A DNA stretch of 52,152 bases, taken from the NCBI GenBank assembly GCA_025056255.1, contig JANWVT010000019.1, positions 1-52,152 of the forward strand, written 5' to 3'. This DNA is from Bernardetiaceae bacterium (GTDB lineage Bacteria; Bacteroidota; Bacteroidia; Cytophagales; Thermoflexibacteraceae). This document shows, one piece after another, positions 1-9,015 of the stretch. The translations under genes were made by a program, and so were the position numbers. How positions within the stretch are numbered: position 1 is the stretch's first letter; every line of letters starts with the position of its first letter. A model generated the notes under the pieces. It saw only the letters and a program-made list of their open reading frames with translations, was not told where the DNA came from and searched no databases.

Positions 1-414
1 TGCCATGGTGATGGTTTGCGTATTGCCGCCGGCGAAGGTAACCGTTCCTGTTCCACTAACAGCCATGCCAGTGATAAAGGTAAGGTTGCCGTGAATAGTA
101 AGCGGGTTGTTAATGGCAAAAGTAGGGTTGTTGGTGGCTCCTGTCCAAGTAATATTAGCACAGGTAGCTGCTACATCTACTACTACGGTTAGCCCTGTGG
201 TGCTAAAAGAATTGGCATCGAAAATGACGTTGTCAGAAGCCGTTGGCAGGGTAGTATGTGCCGTAGCACCTCCCGAAGTAGTGCGCCAGTTAGCAGGATT
301 AGACCAGTTAGCAGAGCCTGAACCGGAAGGATGAACCCAGTAGTAATCGGCACCTGCTGTACTGTTTGCTAGCATAGTAGCAAATAATACAACAATTAGT
401 AATGTACCTTTCAT
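1..414 (-). CDS. Secreted repeat-type protein, N-terminal part (cut by window edge)
   Basis: The first 138 codons of a minus-strand gene are visible; the rest lies beyond the left edge. The product begins MKGTLLIVVLFATMLANSTA, a clear Sec signal peptide, followed by a mature start near GADYYWVHPSGSGSANWSNP. The mature part is rich in T, N, G and S and has the shape of the large beta-helical or adhesin-like T9SS cargo proteins of Bacteroidota (W-x-NPANW, then short beta strands such as LTIHGNLTFITG). The ATG at 414-412 is the only sensible start because the signal peptide follows it directly. The type of C-terminal sorting domain cannot be seen. Another secreted protein with a comparable N-terminal region (LASPLNWNNAATW) lies at 48531-49823. 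Coding status is confident; function is unknown. Confidence 0.75.
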   Translation of the reverse strand, partial: MKGTLLIVVLFATMLANSTAGADYYWVHPSGSGSANWSNPANWRTTSGGATAHTTLPTASDNVIFDANSFSTTGLTVVVDVAATCANITWTGATNNPTFAINNPLTIHGNLTFITGMAVSGTGTVTFAGGNTQTITMA

Positions 415-1094
415 ATATAATTGTGGTATGGTTTATTCATTTATTTACTGTGCTAATAGATGTAATATCAACGCAGTTGGTACATAGGAAGGGCGTATTT
501 GGCCTTTTATTTACTATATAACGCAAAAATGTTTATAATTGTGCTCACGAAACAGACCTATATGCGTTTAAAACATACGTAAGTAATAAAAAAATGTTAT
601 TTTATATATGCTTATTCTGAGTAGTTCAATGAACAGAATTATTTGGCAAGTTTTATCTTATTTGATGAGTTTTTCTACTCTTTTTTTGTGTATAATTTTT
701 TCCTCTTAGCTAAGTATGTTTAGTAGGTAGCTATTGGATTACATTTTATTCAATTTATTTGATGTCAGTTGTTTGTTTATAACTTGTTAGTGCATGATTG
801 TTTGCGTATGTTTTTTACTTTTAAATGCATATATTGAATACCAAAGTGTAGGTGATATACAAACAAATACTACTGGGATAGATAGGCAGGTGATATAATA
901 ATGCAATTAGTTATTTTTCCCTATTTTGCTATACAAATTTAGCTGGATAAACTGCTCTAAAAAATACAACAAGTTAGGAACTAGCGTCAAAATACATTTC
1001 TAATTTTGTTCTTTTAGAAGAAAACAATTATTACCATGCTATTTCGTAGTGATGCGAAAAATGTAAGGTAGGTAGGGATACGAATAATATAGCA
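415..1094. other. AT-rich non-coding gap
   Basis: These roughly 680 bases contain no ORF with recognisable protein content and are much more AT-rich than the flanking genes. They lie upstream of the secreted protein gene (start at 414) and downstream of the gcvP terminator. On the minus strand the best candidate promoter for that gene is a 7-of-8 match to TAnnTTTG at 531-524, which I consider too weak to call. A plus-strand TAATTTTG occurs at 1001-1008 with no gene behind it. No tRNA, ncRNA or mobile-element remnant is recognised. Confidence 0.5.
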
Positions 1095-1132
1095 AACAAC
1101 CCAACAGATTTTTGAAAACCTGTTGGGTTGTT
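1095..1132 (-). terminator. Terminator hairpin after gcvP
   Basis: This is a perfect 13-bp inverted repeat (arms 1095-1107 and 1120-1132, 12-nt loop) with core CCCAACAG/CTGTTGGG. It lies 84 nt beyond the gcvP stop. On the minus strand the stem ends in U-rich sequence, as expected for an intrinsic terminator. Its core resembles hairpins at 27073-27108, 29691-29722 and 29939-29972. Confidence 0.75.
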
Positions 1133-1215
1133 ACATAGCTGAATAAATAGCTATAAGTTGCACTTAATCAATGTTTAATCGCATCCAACTCACATAGTCG
1201 ACAAATTAGGCATTG

Positions 1216-4104
1216 TCAAGTTTCGTACATTTCTACGGGTAAGCAACTGCACACCAAATTGCGGTCGCCAAAGGCATTGTCTATGCGGCTAACTGGAGGC
1301 CAAAACTTAGCCTGACGTATGTAAGGAAGCGGATAAGCGGCTTTTTCACGCGAGTAAGGTTTGTCCCATGAGTCGGACATGACTACCTCTGCTGTGTGAG
1401 GAGCATTGCGCAATACATTGTTCTCGCGGTCTGCTTTTCCTTGCTCTATTTCAGCAATTTCGGCGCGGATGGCAATCATGGCGTTGCAGAAGCGGTCGAG
1501 TTCCTCTTTTGTTTCGCTTTCTGTGGGTTCTATCATCATGGTACCTGCTACAGGGAAAGATACCGTAGGCGCATGGAACCCGTAATCCATTAATCGTTTG
1601 GCCATATCTTCTACTTCTATGCCTACTTGCTTAAATGGACGGCAATCTATAATCATTTCATGTGCACAACGTCCGTTTTTACCTAAATACAAAATAGGAT
1701 AGTGAGGCGCTAAGCGTTCTTTAATATAGTTGGCATTTAGAATAGCAACTTGCGTAGCGCGTGTAATGCCTTCTGCACCCATCATAGCAATGTAGGCATA
1801 GGAAATAGCCAAAATACTGGCGCTTCCATAAGGAGCCGCAGATACAGCTGTAATAGCCTTTTCGCCACCCGTTTTTACAAACACATGTCCGGGTAAATAA
1901 GGTGCTAAGTGTTTGGCTACACCAATAGGTCCCATGCCGGGTCCGCCACCGCCATGAGGAATACAAAAAGTTTTATGCAGGTTCAAGTGGCAAACATCTG
2001 CACCAATAATAGCGGGGCTGGTAAGTCCTACTTGGGCGTTCATATTAGCACCGTCCATGTATACCTGTCCGCCATGTTGGTGAATAATATCACAAATTTG
2101 CTTGATTTCTTCTTCAAATACGCCGTGTGTAGAAGGATAAGTAACCATTAGGCAGGCAAGCTCTTTGCTGTGAGCAGTAGCTTTTGCCCGTAGGTCTTCT
2201 AGGTCGATGTTGCCGTTCTCGTCGCACCTGACAAGCACCACTTTCATACCTGCCATTACTGCACTTGCCGGGTTGGTTCCGTGTGCTGAGGTAGGAATGA
2301 GTGCTACGTTCCGATGAGGTTCGCCTCGGTCTTGATGATAGGCACGAATGACCATCAGACCCGTATATTCACCCTGTGCACCGGAGTTGGGCTGCAAAGA
2401 AACAGCATCGAAGCCTGTAATTTCACATAGCCATTTTTCTAAATCGCTGAAAATGCGGGCATATCCTTTGGCTTGCCATGCCGGGGCAAAAGGGTGCAAC
2501 TGCCCAATAGCTGCCCATGTGACGGGAATCATTTCGGCAGTAGCATTGAGTTTCATAGTGCAAGACCCCAGCGGAATCATGGAATGCACCAATGATAAGT
2601 CTTTGTTTTCCAGCATTTTCAAATAGCGCAGCATTTCGTGTTCCGAATGGTGCGTATTAAATACTGGATGGGTCAGAAAGGCACTGGTACGCAGCAGATT
2701 TGTTGCAATAGGAGAGTATACTTCTTGTTGTTTGCTTTCAATGTCGTAGATGTAGGTCAAATCGCGAGAGCCAGAGAAGATGCGAATGAGGTCGGCTACG
2801 TCTTCTATGGTAGTGGTTTCGTTGAGCGAAATGCCAATATGTGGAGGAGCCAAATCGTACTGTAAGTTAATTTGCAGTTTTTCAGCCAATTGGCGAATGC
2901 TTTCAGTGAATTCGGGCGTGCTAATGACTTGTAAAGTATCAAAAAATTGCTCGTGCTTAACCTGAAAGCCAATGGAGCGAAGTGCATCTGCTAATAGTAC
3001 GGTTAGTCCATGAATGCGGGCAGCAATGGCTTTGAGTCCTTCCGGACCGTGATAGATGGCGTAAGCTGCGGACATAACCGCCAGCAATACCTGCGCTGTG
3101 CAAATGTTGGAAGTTGCCTTTTCGCGGCGGATGTGCTGCTCGCGGGTTTGCAAAGCCATGCGGTAGGCTACTTTGCCTTGTGCATCTTTGGAAACGCCAA
3201 TAATGCGCCCCGGCATTTGGCGTTTATACTCTTCTTTGGTAGCAAAAAAGGCAGCATGCGGTCCGCCATAGCCCATAGGTACGCCGAATCGCTGTGCCGA
3301 ACCTACTACCACATCTGCCCCCATTTCGCCGGGTGGTTTCAGCAGGGTGAGTGCTAACAGGTCGCAAGCTACTGCCACGGTTACGTGTTGTTCGTGTAGG
3401 GCAGCAATTAAGTGTGTAAAGTCTTCTACCTTGCCGTCTGCTCCCGGATACTGCAACAGCATCCCAAACAGCAGGGGGTCGGTAATGTCATAAGTAGCAT
3501 GGTTGCCAATTACCAACTCTATGCCCAATGGATAAGCCCGTGTTTTGAGTACATCTATGGTTTGTGGCAAGCAATTTTCTGATACAAAAAACTTGTGGGC
3601 ATCTTTTTTTTCTTTGGGGCGAACCGTGTGCAGCAAGGTCATGGCTTCTGCTGCTGCTGTTGCTTCGTCTAACAGCGAAGCGTTGGCGATTTCCATGCCA
3701 GTAAGGTCAATAATCATTGTTTGGAAATTGAGCAACATTTCCAAACGACCTTGTGCTATTTCGGCTTGATAAGGCGTGTAGGCTGTATACCAAGCAGGGT
3801 TTTCCAAAATGTTGCGCAAAATAACGTTGGGCGTAACGCAAGGATGATACCCCAAACCAATAAACGACTTAAAAATGCGATTTTGAGCAACAATTTTTTC
3901 AAAAGAAGCTAAAAATGCTGCTTCTGTTTGAGCAGCCGGCAAATTCAATGGTTTGCGGCTGCGAATACCTCCGGGAATCGTTTCTTGCATCAAAGCCTCT
4001 AATGATGGCGCCTTGACTACTTTCAGCATGTCTTCAATTTGTGATGCGTCCGGACCGATATGGCGGTTTTGGAAAAGTTCGCGATGTTGCAGATTGAGTT
4101 TCAT
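1216..4104 (-). CDS. gcvP: Glycine dehydrogenase (decarboxylating), glycine cleavage P-protein
   Basis: This is the PLP-dependent P-protein of the glycine cleavage system: it decarboxylates glycine and passes the aminomethyl group to lipoyl H-protein in the cytoplasm. The 962 residues match the usual full-length single-chain form, with two homologous halves (about 1-450 and 460-962). Visible signatures are [14 protein letters not shown] at the N-terminus, [18 protein letters not shown] (268-285) in the first half, and the PLP-lysine motif [17 protein letters not shown] with K711 in the second half. The start at ATG 4104 gives the expected [18 protein letters not shown]-terminus. The gene is monocistronic here: gcvT and gcvH are not in the window. 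A TAATTTTG element sits about 30 nt upstream and a hairpin terminator follows. I looked for a glycine riboswitch in the 144-nt upstream gap and saw none. Confidence 0.97.
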   Translation of the reverse strand: MKLNLQHRELFQNRHIGPDASQIEDMLKVVKAPSLEALMQETIPGGIRSRKPLNLPAAQTEAAFLASFEKIVAQNRIFKSFIGLGYHPCVTPNVILRNILENPAWYTAYTPYQAEIAQGRLEMLLNFQTMIIDLTGMEIANASLLDEATAAAEAMTLLHTVRPKEKKDAHKFFVSENCLPQTIDVLKTRAYPLGIELVIGNHATYDITDPLLFGMLLQYPGADGKVEDFTHLIAALHEQHVTVAVACDLLALTLLKPPGEMGADVVVGSAQRFGVPMGYGGPHAAFFATKEEYKRQMPGRIIGVSKDAQGKVAYRMALQTREQHIRREKATSNICTAQVLLAVMSAAYAIYHGPEGLKAIAARIHGLTVLLADALRSIGFQVKHEQFFDTLQVISTPEFTESIRQLAEKLQINLQYDLAPPHIGISLNETTTIEDVADLIRIFSGSRDLTYIYDIESKQQEVYSPIATNLLRTSAFLTHPVFNTHHSEHEMLRYLKMLENKDLSLVHSMIPLGSCTMKLNATAEMIPVTWAAIGQLHPFAPAWQAKGYARIFSDLEKWLCEITGFDAVSLQPNSGAQGEYTGLMVIRAYHQDRGEPHRNVALIPTSAHGTNPASAVMAGMKVVLVRCDENGNIDLEDLRAKATAHSKELACLMVTYPSTHGVFEEEIKQICDIIHQHGGQVYMDGANMNAQVGLTSPAIIGADVCHLNLHKTFCIPHGGGGPGMGPIGVAKHLAPYLPGHVFVKTGGEKAITAVSAAPYGSASILAISYAYIAMMGAEGITRATQVAILNANYIKERLAPHYPILYLGKNGRCAHEMIIDCRPFKQVGIEVEDMAKRLMDYGFHAPTVSFPVAGTMMIEPTESETKEELDRFCNAMIAIRAEIAEIEQGKADRENNVLRNAPHTAEVVMSDSWDKPYSREKAAYPLPYIRQAKFWPPVSRIDNAFGDRNLVCSCLPVEMYET

Positions 4105-4135
4105 GAAGATGAAAAACAGGAAATTAAGTACTCCA

Positions 4136-4143
4136 CAAAATTA
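4136..4143 (-). promoter_or_regulatory. Promoter -7 element for gcvP
   Basis: TAATTTTG on the minus strand matches the Bacteroidota sigma-A -7 consensus TAnnTTTG and lies 31 nt upstream of the gcvP ATG. No convincing -33 TTTG was found at the expected distance, so this rests on one element. Confidence 0.4.
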
Positions 4144-4207
4144 TGTTACAATACATTAATCCGACATGAAATCATTTTGTTTGAACTCGCTACATTAGCC
4201 TGCGCAC

Positions 4208-4215
4208 TATTTTTG
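4208..4215 (+). promoter_or_regulatory. Promoter -7 element for the T9SS cargo gene
   Basis: TATTTTTG on the plus strand lies 33 nt before the ATG at 4249. The nearest TTTG upstream (4180-4183) is 24 nt away, a little longer than the usual 19-21. It forms a divergent promoter pair with the gcvP element. Confidence 0.4.
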
Positions 4216-4248
4216 CGTATGGTATAGTCAACCAATAGCTCTCGAATA

Positions 4249-6144
4249 ATGACACAAAAATTATTGGGCAAATTCTTCACTTGGTGTGCGGTTGTTTTAA
4301 CTTGTGGGACTGCCAATGCACAAAATAACCTTCAACCTTGTTTTAGACTGCCCGCTACTATTGTTTGTGCACCCGCTACTATTACTCCAATCGACTGCTC
4401 GGGCGCACCTCCTAACCTGATTGTGTACGACTATGGCGACGGGCAACTCCGATTAGACAAAAGCTTTACTTTTACACGCCCCGGCAAGTATGCTATTCGG
4501 CAAGGCTTGAATACCTTAGGCGCTGGTGGCAATATTTCCCAACCCTTAGAATTAACCGTTATTGCACCGCAAAGTCCTACGTTTCGTTTGAGCAATTGCA
4601 ATAACCGCACTGTAGCTGTAGAAATTACGGATACACACTTTCCTGCATACATAATTGAATGGGGAGATGGCACCAGTGCGGAGGCTGAAAGCAACAGTAT
4701 AAAACAACACTCCTACAATGCAGAAGGTACATTTGAGATTACTGTAAAAGGTATTACTGGGCAAAATATTACTTGTGGCAGTGCGGTTCAGCGCGTTCAA
4801 GTAGTCAACCAGTTGCCGCCCCCTTCGCTGCGTGCCGTACATGTACAATCCGACGGGCGTGCACGCATCAGCTATAACCTGCCCGTAGGATTCAGCTATC
4901 GGCTAAGGCAGACTAGCCCAAGCAACAACACGGTCAAATTATTTGATTTGCCTCCCGGAAGTTCTAGCTTTACTGCCCCCGATGTGGTGTCGGCTTTCGA
5001 CCAATACATTTACTCCATAGAGGCTATTAACCCTTGCCATCCGGCTCAGCCAGTAACTTATTTCAATTTTTTAGGTACGCACAATATTCGGGTTACTCCT
5101 ATGCGCGAGCTGAACCGCATCAACTGGAGTGCGCCTACACACATAGGCTTCACCTCATTTGCCTTGTTTAGGAACGGAAGTAAAATAGGGGAATGGACAA
5201 CCCCAAATGTATTACAGTTTGATGACCGCGAAATTACTTGTGGCGAACAGTATTGCTACCGACTGGAAGCGCGCTATTACAACGGAACAGCCCTATCGGT
5301 TACACAAGAAGTGTGCATGACGACCAGCCGCGACTCTAACCCGCAACGCCTCGCCGAACCGCTGGCAACCGTTTCAAACGAACAGGTGCTTATCACATGG
5401 CGGCAGCCCGAACGAACACGTATTGCGCAAGTGCTACTTCGCAAAATTGTGCCCGGGCAAGCTGCGCAACAAATCACGCTGAGTCGAACGCAGCCCCCTT
5501 ATACCGATGCCAGCGTTTTTACTGCTGGCGACTCGTATTGCTATCAACTCTCCTACATTGACAACTGTGGCAACCAAGCGCCTTGGACAGAACCCTTCTG
5601 TACAACCGTGTTAAGAGGTGCTATTCGTGGCGACAGCGTGTTGCTTAATTGGCAAGAATTGCGCGGTTATAACTTAATCGGGTATGTAATTGAACAATTA
5701 GACAACAACGATAGAGTGTTGCAAACTTTTCGCCCTACTGAACGAAATAGTTTCTTTCTACCTACTCAACGCTTTCACGAACAGTTGCTGCGGTTTCGCG
5801 TTACAAGCATTATACAGACTCTTAGCGGACCGGTGGCGCTCTATAGTAACACCATTCGCTTGCGCATTGAGGCTGTTGTGCAATATCCTACTGCTTTCAG
5901 CCCTAATAACGATGGTTTAAATGATACTTTTGGCGTAAAAACCCAGTTTATTAACAAGTTCTCCCTTCAAATTTTTAATCGTTGGGGAGAGTTGGTGTAC
6001 TATTCAGAAAATCCCGACGAGCGATGGGACGGCACCTACAAAGGTATACCCGTACCAGCTGGTACCTATGTGCTTGTGATTCAAGCAGAAGACCTCACTG
6101 GTAGGAAAATTGAACAAAAAAACATGCTATTAGTTGCAAAATAG
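4249..6144 (+). CDS. Secreted PKD/Fn3-like protein with gliding-motility-associated (T9SS type B-like) C-terminal domain
   Basis: The 631-residue product starts with a Sec signal peptide (residues 1-24, cleavage after TANA). Two PKD-like modules follow: VYDYGDGQLRL with a GKYAIRQ strand, and IIEWGDGTSAEAES with GTFEITVKG. Several fibronectin/Ig-like beta domains with paired cysteines make up the middle. The last ~85 residues (TAFSPNNDGLNDTFGV, LQIFNRWGELVYYSENP, WDGTYKGIPVPAGTYV) are the classic gliding-motility-associated C-terminal domain, known as a type IX secretion signal in Bacteroidota. It should therefore be exported by the Sec pathway and then by T9SS to the surface or medium, where PKD domains often bind protein or carbohydrate. 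No catalytic domain is visible, so an adhesin or matrix role is an inference. Confidence 0.9.
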   Translation: MTQKLLGKFFTWCAVVLTCGTANAQNNLQPCFRLPATIVCAPATITPIDCSGAPPNLIVYDYGDGQLRLDKSFTFTRPGKYAIRQGLNTLGAGGNISQPLELTVIAPQSPTFRLSNCNNRTVAVEITDTHFPAYIIEWGDGTSAEAESNSIKQHSYNAEGTFEITVKGITGQNITCGSAVQRVQVVNQLPPPSLRAVHVQSDGRARISYNLPVGFSYRLRQTSPSNNTVKLFDLPPGSSSFTAPDVVSAFDQYIYSIEAINPCHPAQPVTYFNFLGTHNIRVTPMRELNRINWSAPTHIGFTSFALFRNGSKIGEWTTPNVLQFDDREITCGEQYCYRLEARYYNGTALSVTQEVCMTTSRDSNPQRLAEPLATVSNEQVLITWRQPERTRIAQVLLRKIVPGQAAQQITLSRTQPPYTDASVFTAGDSYCYQLSYIDNCGNQAPWTEPFCTTVLRGAIRGDSVLLNWQELRGYNLIGYVIEQLDNNDRVLQTFRPTERNSFFLPTQRFHEQLLRFRVTSIIQTLSGPVALYSNTIRLRIEAVVQYPTAFSPNNDGLNDTFGVKTQFINKFSLQIFNRWGELVYYSENPDERWDGTYKGIPVPAGTYVLVIQAEDLTGRKIEQKNMLLVAK

Positions 6145-6155
6145 TTTATTAAAAA

Positions 6156-6187
6156 TTTGGAACTTCCTTTCCACATCTTTAGTTTTG
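6156..6187 (+). promoter_or_regulatory. Full Bacteroidota promoter for tonB
   Basis: TTTG (6156-6159), a 20-nt spacer, then TAGTTTTG (6180-6187) is an exact match to the -33/-7 pattern with canonical spacing. It predicts transcription starting near 6194, about 34 nt before the ATG at 6228. Confidence 0.65.
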
Positions 6188-6227
6188 GCAATGAAGGCTA
6201 TTGTTTACTCACTAATTTATTAAAAGC

Positions 6228-7046
6228 ATGCTTGTTGTATTTTTAATTGGCGCATCAGTCGTCTTACTAATTATCGGGCTGATATATTTGTTTAATACCA
6301 TCATGGAAAACAACCGCAAAAAACTTATTGCTGCTGCTGACATTGTTCATGATGGCATTACTAAAAAGTATGAGGATGTGGATATCCACAAGTCTTATGC
6401 AGGTCCTATTTTTACCATTGGGATGGCAATAAGTCTTGGTATTATCCTGACAGCTTTTGAGTGGAAAACCTACGAAGAAGCAAAAGTTGCCAGCTTGGGT
6501 ACTTTGCAAGACGTAGCAGAGGAAGTAATCGAAATTCCGCCTACCGAGCAAAAACCCCCTCCACCTCCTAAAATTGTAGCCCCTGAAATCGTGGAAGTGC
6601 CCGATGAGGAGGATATCAAGCAAGACTTGGAAGTAGACTTAAACGTGGAGGTGAACCAAAATACCGTGGTTCAGAAGCAAGAAGTAGTAAAAGTAGTAGA
6701 GGCTGCTCCTGTGAAGGAAGAAGAAGTAGAAGAAATTTTCACCATTGTAGAGGAGAGCGCTGAGCCAATTGGTGGCATGGATGCTTTCTTGAAATATGTT
6801 GCAAAAAACCTGAAATATCCTGCTCAGGCGCGCCGCATGGGAGTGGAAGGAAAGGTGTTCGTACAATTTGTGATAGATAAAGACGGCAGCATTACCGACA
6901 TCAAAGTAGTGAAAGGTATAGGAGCGGGCTGCGACGAGGAAGCAGTACGCGTACTGGAAAATGCTCCCAAGTGGAAACCCGGTAAACAACGTGGACGCCC
7001 TGTGAAGCAACGGATTGTATTGCCCATTTCATTCAAACTCGGATAG
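6228..7046 (+). CDS. tonB: Energy transducer TonB
   Basis: TonB passes proton-motive energy from ExbB/ExbD to TonB-dependent outer-membrane receptors. The 272-residue product has a hydrophobic stretch at 1-25, a membrane anchor at 59-79 (GPIFTIGMAISLGIILTAF), a proline-rich spacer with PPPPP near 110-114, an acidic linker, and a C-terminal TonB fold from about 178 (MDAFLKYVAKNLKYPAQARR, GKVFVQFVIDKDGSI, KWKPGKQRGRPVKQR). Bacteroidota TonB proteins usually have one anchor. The extra N-terminal stretch could mean the true start is Met26 (ATG at 6303), giving MENNRKKL. The promoter at 6156-6187 is compatible with either start; I keep the longer form because of its short leader. exbB and exbD are not nearby. 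A strong intrinsic terminator follows. Confidence 0.93.
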   Translation: MLVVFLIGASVVLLIIGLIYLFNTIMENNRKKLIAAADIVHDGITKKYEDVDIHKSYAGPIFTIGMAISLGIILTAFEWKTYEEAKVASLGTLQDVAEEVIEIPPTEQKPPPPPKIVAPEIVEVPDEEDIKQDLEVDLNVEVNQNTVVQKQEVVKVVEAAPVKEEEVEEIFTIVEESAEPIGGMDAFLKYVAKNLKYPAQARRMGVEGKVFVQFVIDKDGSITDIKVVKGIGAGCDEEAVRVLENAPKWKPGKQRGRPVKQRIVLPISFKLG

Positions 7047-7072
7047 TCTTAGTAGCCTTCTACCAATAATGC

Positions 7073-7106
7073 GCATCGATGAACTTGCTTCATCGATGCT
7101 TTTTTT
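7073..7106 (+). terminator. Rho-independent terminator after tonB
   Basis: A perfect 11-bp stem (GCATCGATGAA at 7073-7083, complement at 7089-7099) closes a 5-nt loop and is followed by seven T residues. It lies 27 nt past the tonB stop and isolates tonB from the following operon. Confidence 0.9.
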
Positions 7107-7139
7107 GTACTTTTCACGTATGAAAATGAACCATAACCA

Positions 7140-8021
7140 ATGAACAACCAAATAATACACACTGCTCGAGGTAGCTTTTTTGTGCGCGATACAGCCGAAA
7201 CAGACAAACCAGCCTTAGTGCTGCTACACGGATGGCCTGAAACCTCTTATACATGGGAGGCAACATTGCCATTTTTAAGTGACTATCGCGTCATACGTCC
7301 CGACTTACGCGGATTAGGAGACTCGGAGCGTACTTTTGACCTATGCGCATATGCCAAACAACACCTAGCGCAAGATATTATTGCCATAGTTGACCAATTA
7401 GAAATCAGTAGTTTTTTCCTAGTAGGGCACGATTGGGGAGGAGTCATAGCACAAGAAATAGTTCTTGCCGCTGCCGAACGCGTAGAAGCACTATGCCTCA
7501 TAAATATTCACATTATCAACAATGCAACGGGAAATGCTGCTGCCAGAGAAGCAATCAAACAAAAAGGCATTGCTACACATTGGTACCAAGCTTTTATGCA
7601 GCAACCACAACTACCCGAGGCTATGATTACCGGTAACGAAGAGGTATGGCTGCGCCATTTCCTACGTCTGTCACATCGTCAGCCTTTCCCAGAGCAGACA
7701 CTACAAGAATACTTGCGCACTTTCAAAATACCCGGCACTGCAGCAACCAGTGCCAATTATTATCGCGCTATGCCAACATATGACCTGCCACGATGGCAGC
7801 AACTCATGGATCGCCAAACTATTATTCCAGTAGATTGTCTTTATTTGCATGGCACCCGCGACAATGTCATCATGGCTCAATATTTAGAAGGTGCAGCGTC
7901 TTGCTTTCAATCTCTGGAAATTATTAGGTTAGATGCAGGTCATTTTGTGCAACTTGAAATGCCCTCAGAGGTAGGAATGTACCTTGCTGAGTTTTTTCAT
8001 CAACAATCTTTCCTGTTCTAA
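7140..8021 (+). CDS. Alpha/beta hydrolase, epoxide hydrolase / haloalkane dehalogenase-like
   Basis: This 293-residue cytoplasmic protein has no signal peptide. The oxyanion motif HGWPE is at 30-34 and the nucleophile elbow GHDWGG gives D98 as an aspartate nucleophile; D241 (GTRDN) and H268 (DAGHF) complete the triad. An Asp nucleophile followed by W is typical of epoxide hydrolases and relatives. The cap region shows THWYQAFMQQPQLPE (H147, W148) and NYYRAM (Y207/Y208). These resemble the His-Trp and Tyr halide-pocket positions of haloacetate dehalogenases, but the two arginines that hold the carboxylate in those enzymes (right after the nucleophile Asp) are absent. Substrate is therefore unknown. 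It opens a run of seven genes; the next begins 2 nt after its stop. Confidence 0.85.
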   Translation: MNNQIIHTARGSFFVRDTAETDKPALVLLHGWPETSYTWEATLPFLSDYRVIRPDLRGLGDSERTFDLCAYAKQHLAQDIIAIVDQLEISSFFLVGHDWGGVIAQEIVLAAAERVEALCLINIHIINNATGNAAAREAIKQKGIATHWYQAFMQQPQLPEAMITGNEEVWLRHFLRLSHRQPFPEQTLQEYLRTFKIPGTAATSANYYRAMPTYDLPRWQQLMDRQTIIPVDCLYLHGTRDNVIMAQYLEGAASCFQSLEIIRLDAGHFVQLEMPSEVGMYLAEFFHQQSFLF

Positions 8022-8023
8022 TT

Positions 8024-8998
8024 ATGAAAATAGTGCTCCTGTGGCTATGGCGTTTGGCAGTAGGATGTTTAGTCATAGTGCTTGTATTAGTGGCTATATT
8101 TTGGAAGAATGACCTATCCAAAGACTACCTTCGGGGAAAGTATGCTGCTCCGCCTTCTGCTTTTATGACTATGCAAGGCATGGAGGTGCACTACCGGTCA
8201 GAAGGTAATCCTAACGACTCACTGCCGATTGTTTTGTTGCATGGAACGGGCGCCAGTTTGCATACTTGGGACGGCTGGGCTGCTGCCCTTGCCCCAGAGC
8301 GTCGCGTTGTTAGGTTAGACTTGCCCGCCTATGGACTAACAGGAGCCAGCCCAACAGGCAACTATTCAATAAATGCCTACGTTGCGTTTTTGAACGAGTT
8401 TTTAAATCGCTTACACATCCGCCGATGTGTTTTAGGGGGAAATTCCTTAGGTGGCAGCATTGCATGGAACTATGCCCTCCAGCATCCCGAGCAAATAGCA
8501 GCGCTTATATTAGTGGATGCAGGCGGCTATCCTGCTAACCAAGCCACTCCCCGACAGCCTCCCTTAGCCTTCCAATTAGCAACTATACCAATAGTAAAAA
8601 ATCTGTTTCGCTATGTGTTGCCCCGATTTGTCATTGAAAAAAGTATTGCAAACGTATATGGCAATCCAGCGCACATTTCTCAACAATTAGTTGACCGCTA
8701 TTACGAACTCAGCTTGCATCCAAGCAACAGGCGTGCTTTTATAGACCGCATGAAAAAAGGCACCCAACCTACCGATACTTTGCTTATTAAGCAGCTCAAT
8801 GTGCCTACACTTGTCATGTGGGGCGGGCGCGATAGGCTTATCCCTGTAGAATGTGCTTACAAATTTCAGCGCGACTTACCCAACGATACGTTGGTCATAT
8901 TTCATGAATTGGGGCATGTACCTATGGAAGAAAGCCCAGAGCAGACTGTTCAAGCTGTTCAATACTTTCTCAACACGCTCCATAAAGCAGCATTCTAA
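8024..8998 (+). CDS. Membrane-anchored alpha/beta hydrolase (serine nucleophile)
   Basis: This 324-residue protein has an N-terminal membrane anchor (about 4-26) and a hydrolase domain facing the periplasm by inference. The triad is S141 (GGNSLGGS), D270 (WGGRDRLIP) and H298 (ELGHVP), with oxyanion motif HGTGAS at 73-78. This is the general esterase/lipase/C-C hydrolase arrangement, and no substrate can be deduced. The ATG at 8024 is 2 nt after the previous stop, which suggests translational coupling with the epoxide hydrolase-like gene. The two hydrolases differ in nucleophile (Asp versus Ser), so they are not recent duplicates. Confidence 0.87.
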   Translation: MKIVLLWLWRLAVGCLVIVLVLVAIFWKNDLSKDYLRGKYAAPPSAFMTMQGMEVHYRSEGNPNDSLPIVLLHGTGASLHTWDGWAAALAPERRVVRLDLPAYGLTGASPTGNYSINAYVAFLNEFLNRLHIRRCVLGGNSLGGSIAWNYALQHPEQIAALILVDAGGYPANQATPRQPPLAFQLATIPIVKNLFRYVLPRFVIEKSIANVYGNPAHISQQLVDRYYELSLHPSNRRAFIDRMKKGTQPTDTLLIKQLNVPTLVMWGGRDRLIPVECAYKFQRDLPNDTLVIFHELGHVPMEESPEQTVQAVQYFLNTLHKAAF

Positions 8999-9015
8999 AC
9001 GTATTGCTACATGCT

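Noticed and set aside
1001-1132. Small RNA gene ending at the gcvP terminator hairpin
   Set aside because: It rests on one 8-nt promoter-like match with no -33 box; kept only as a low-interest question.
4105-4248. Possible glycine riboswitch upstream of gcvP
   Set aside because: The divergent gap is only 144 nt, holds two promoter elements and shows no tandem aptamer-like helices.
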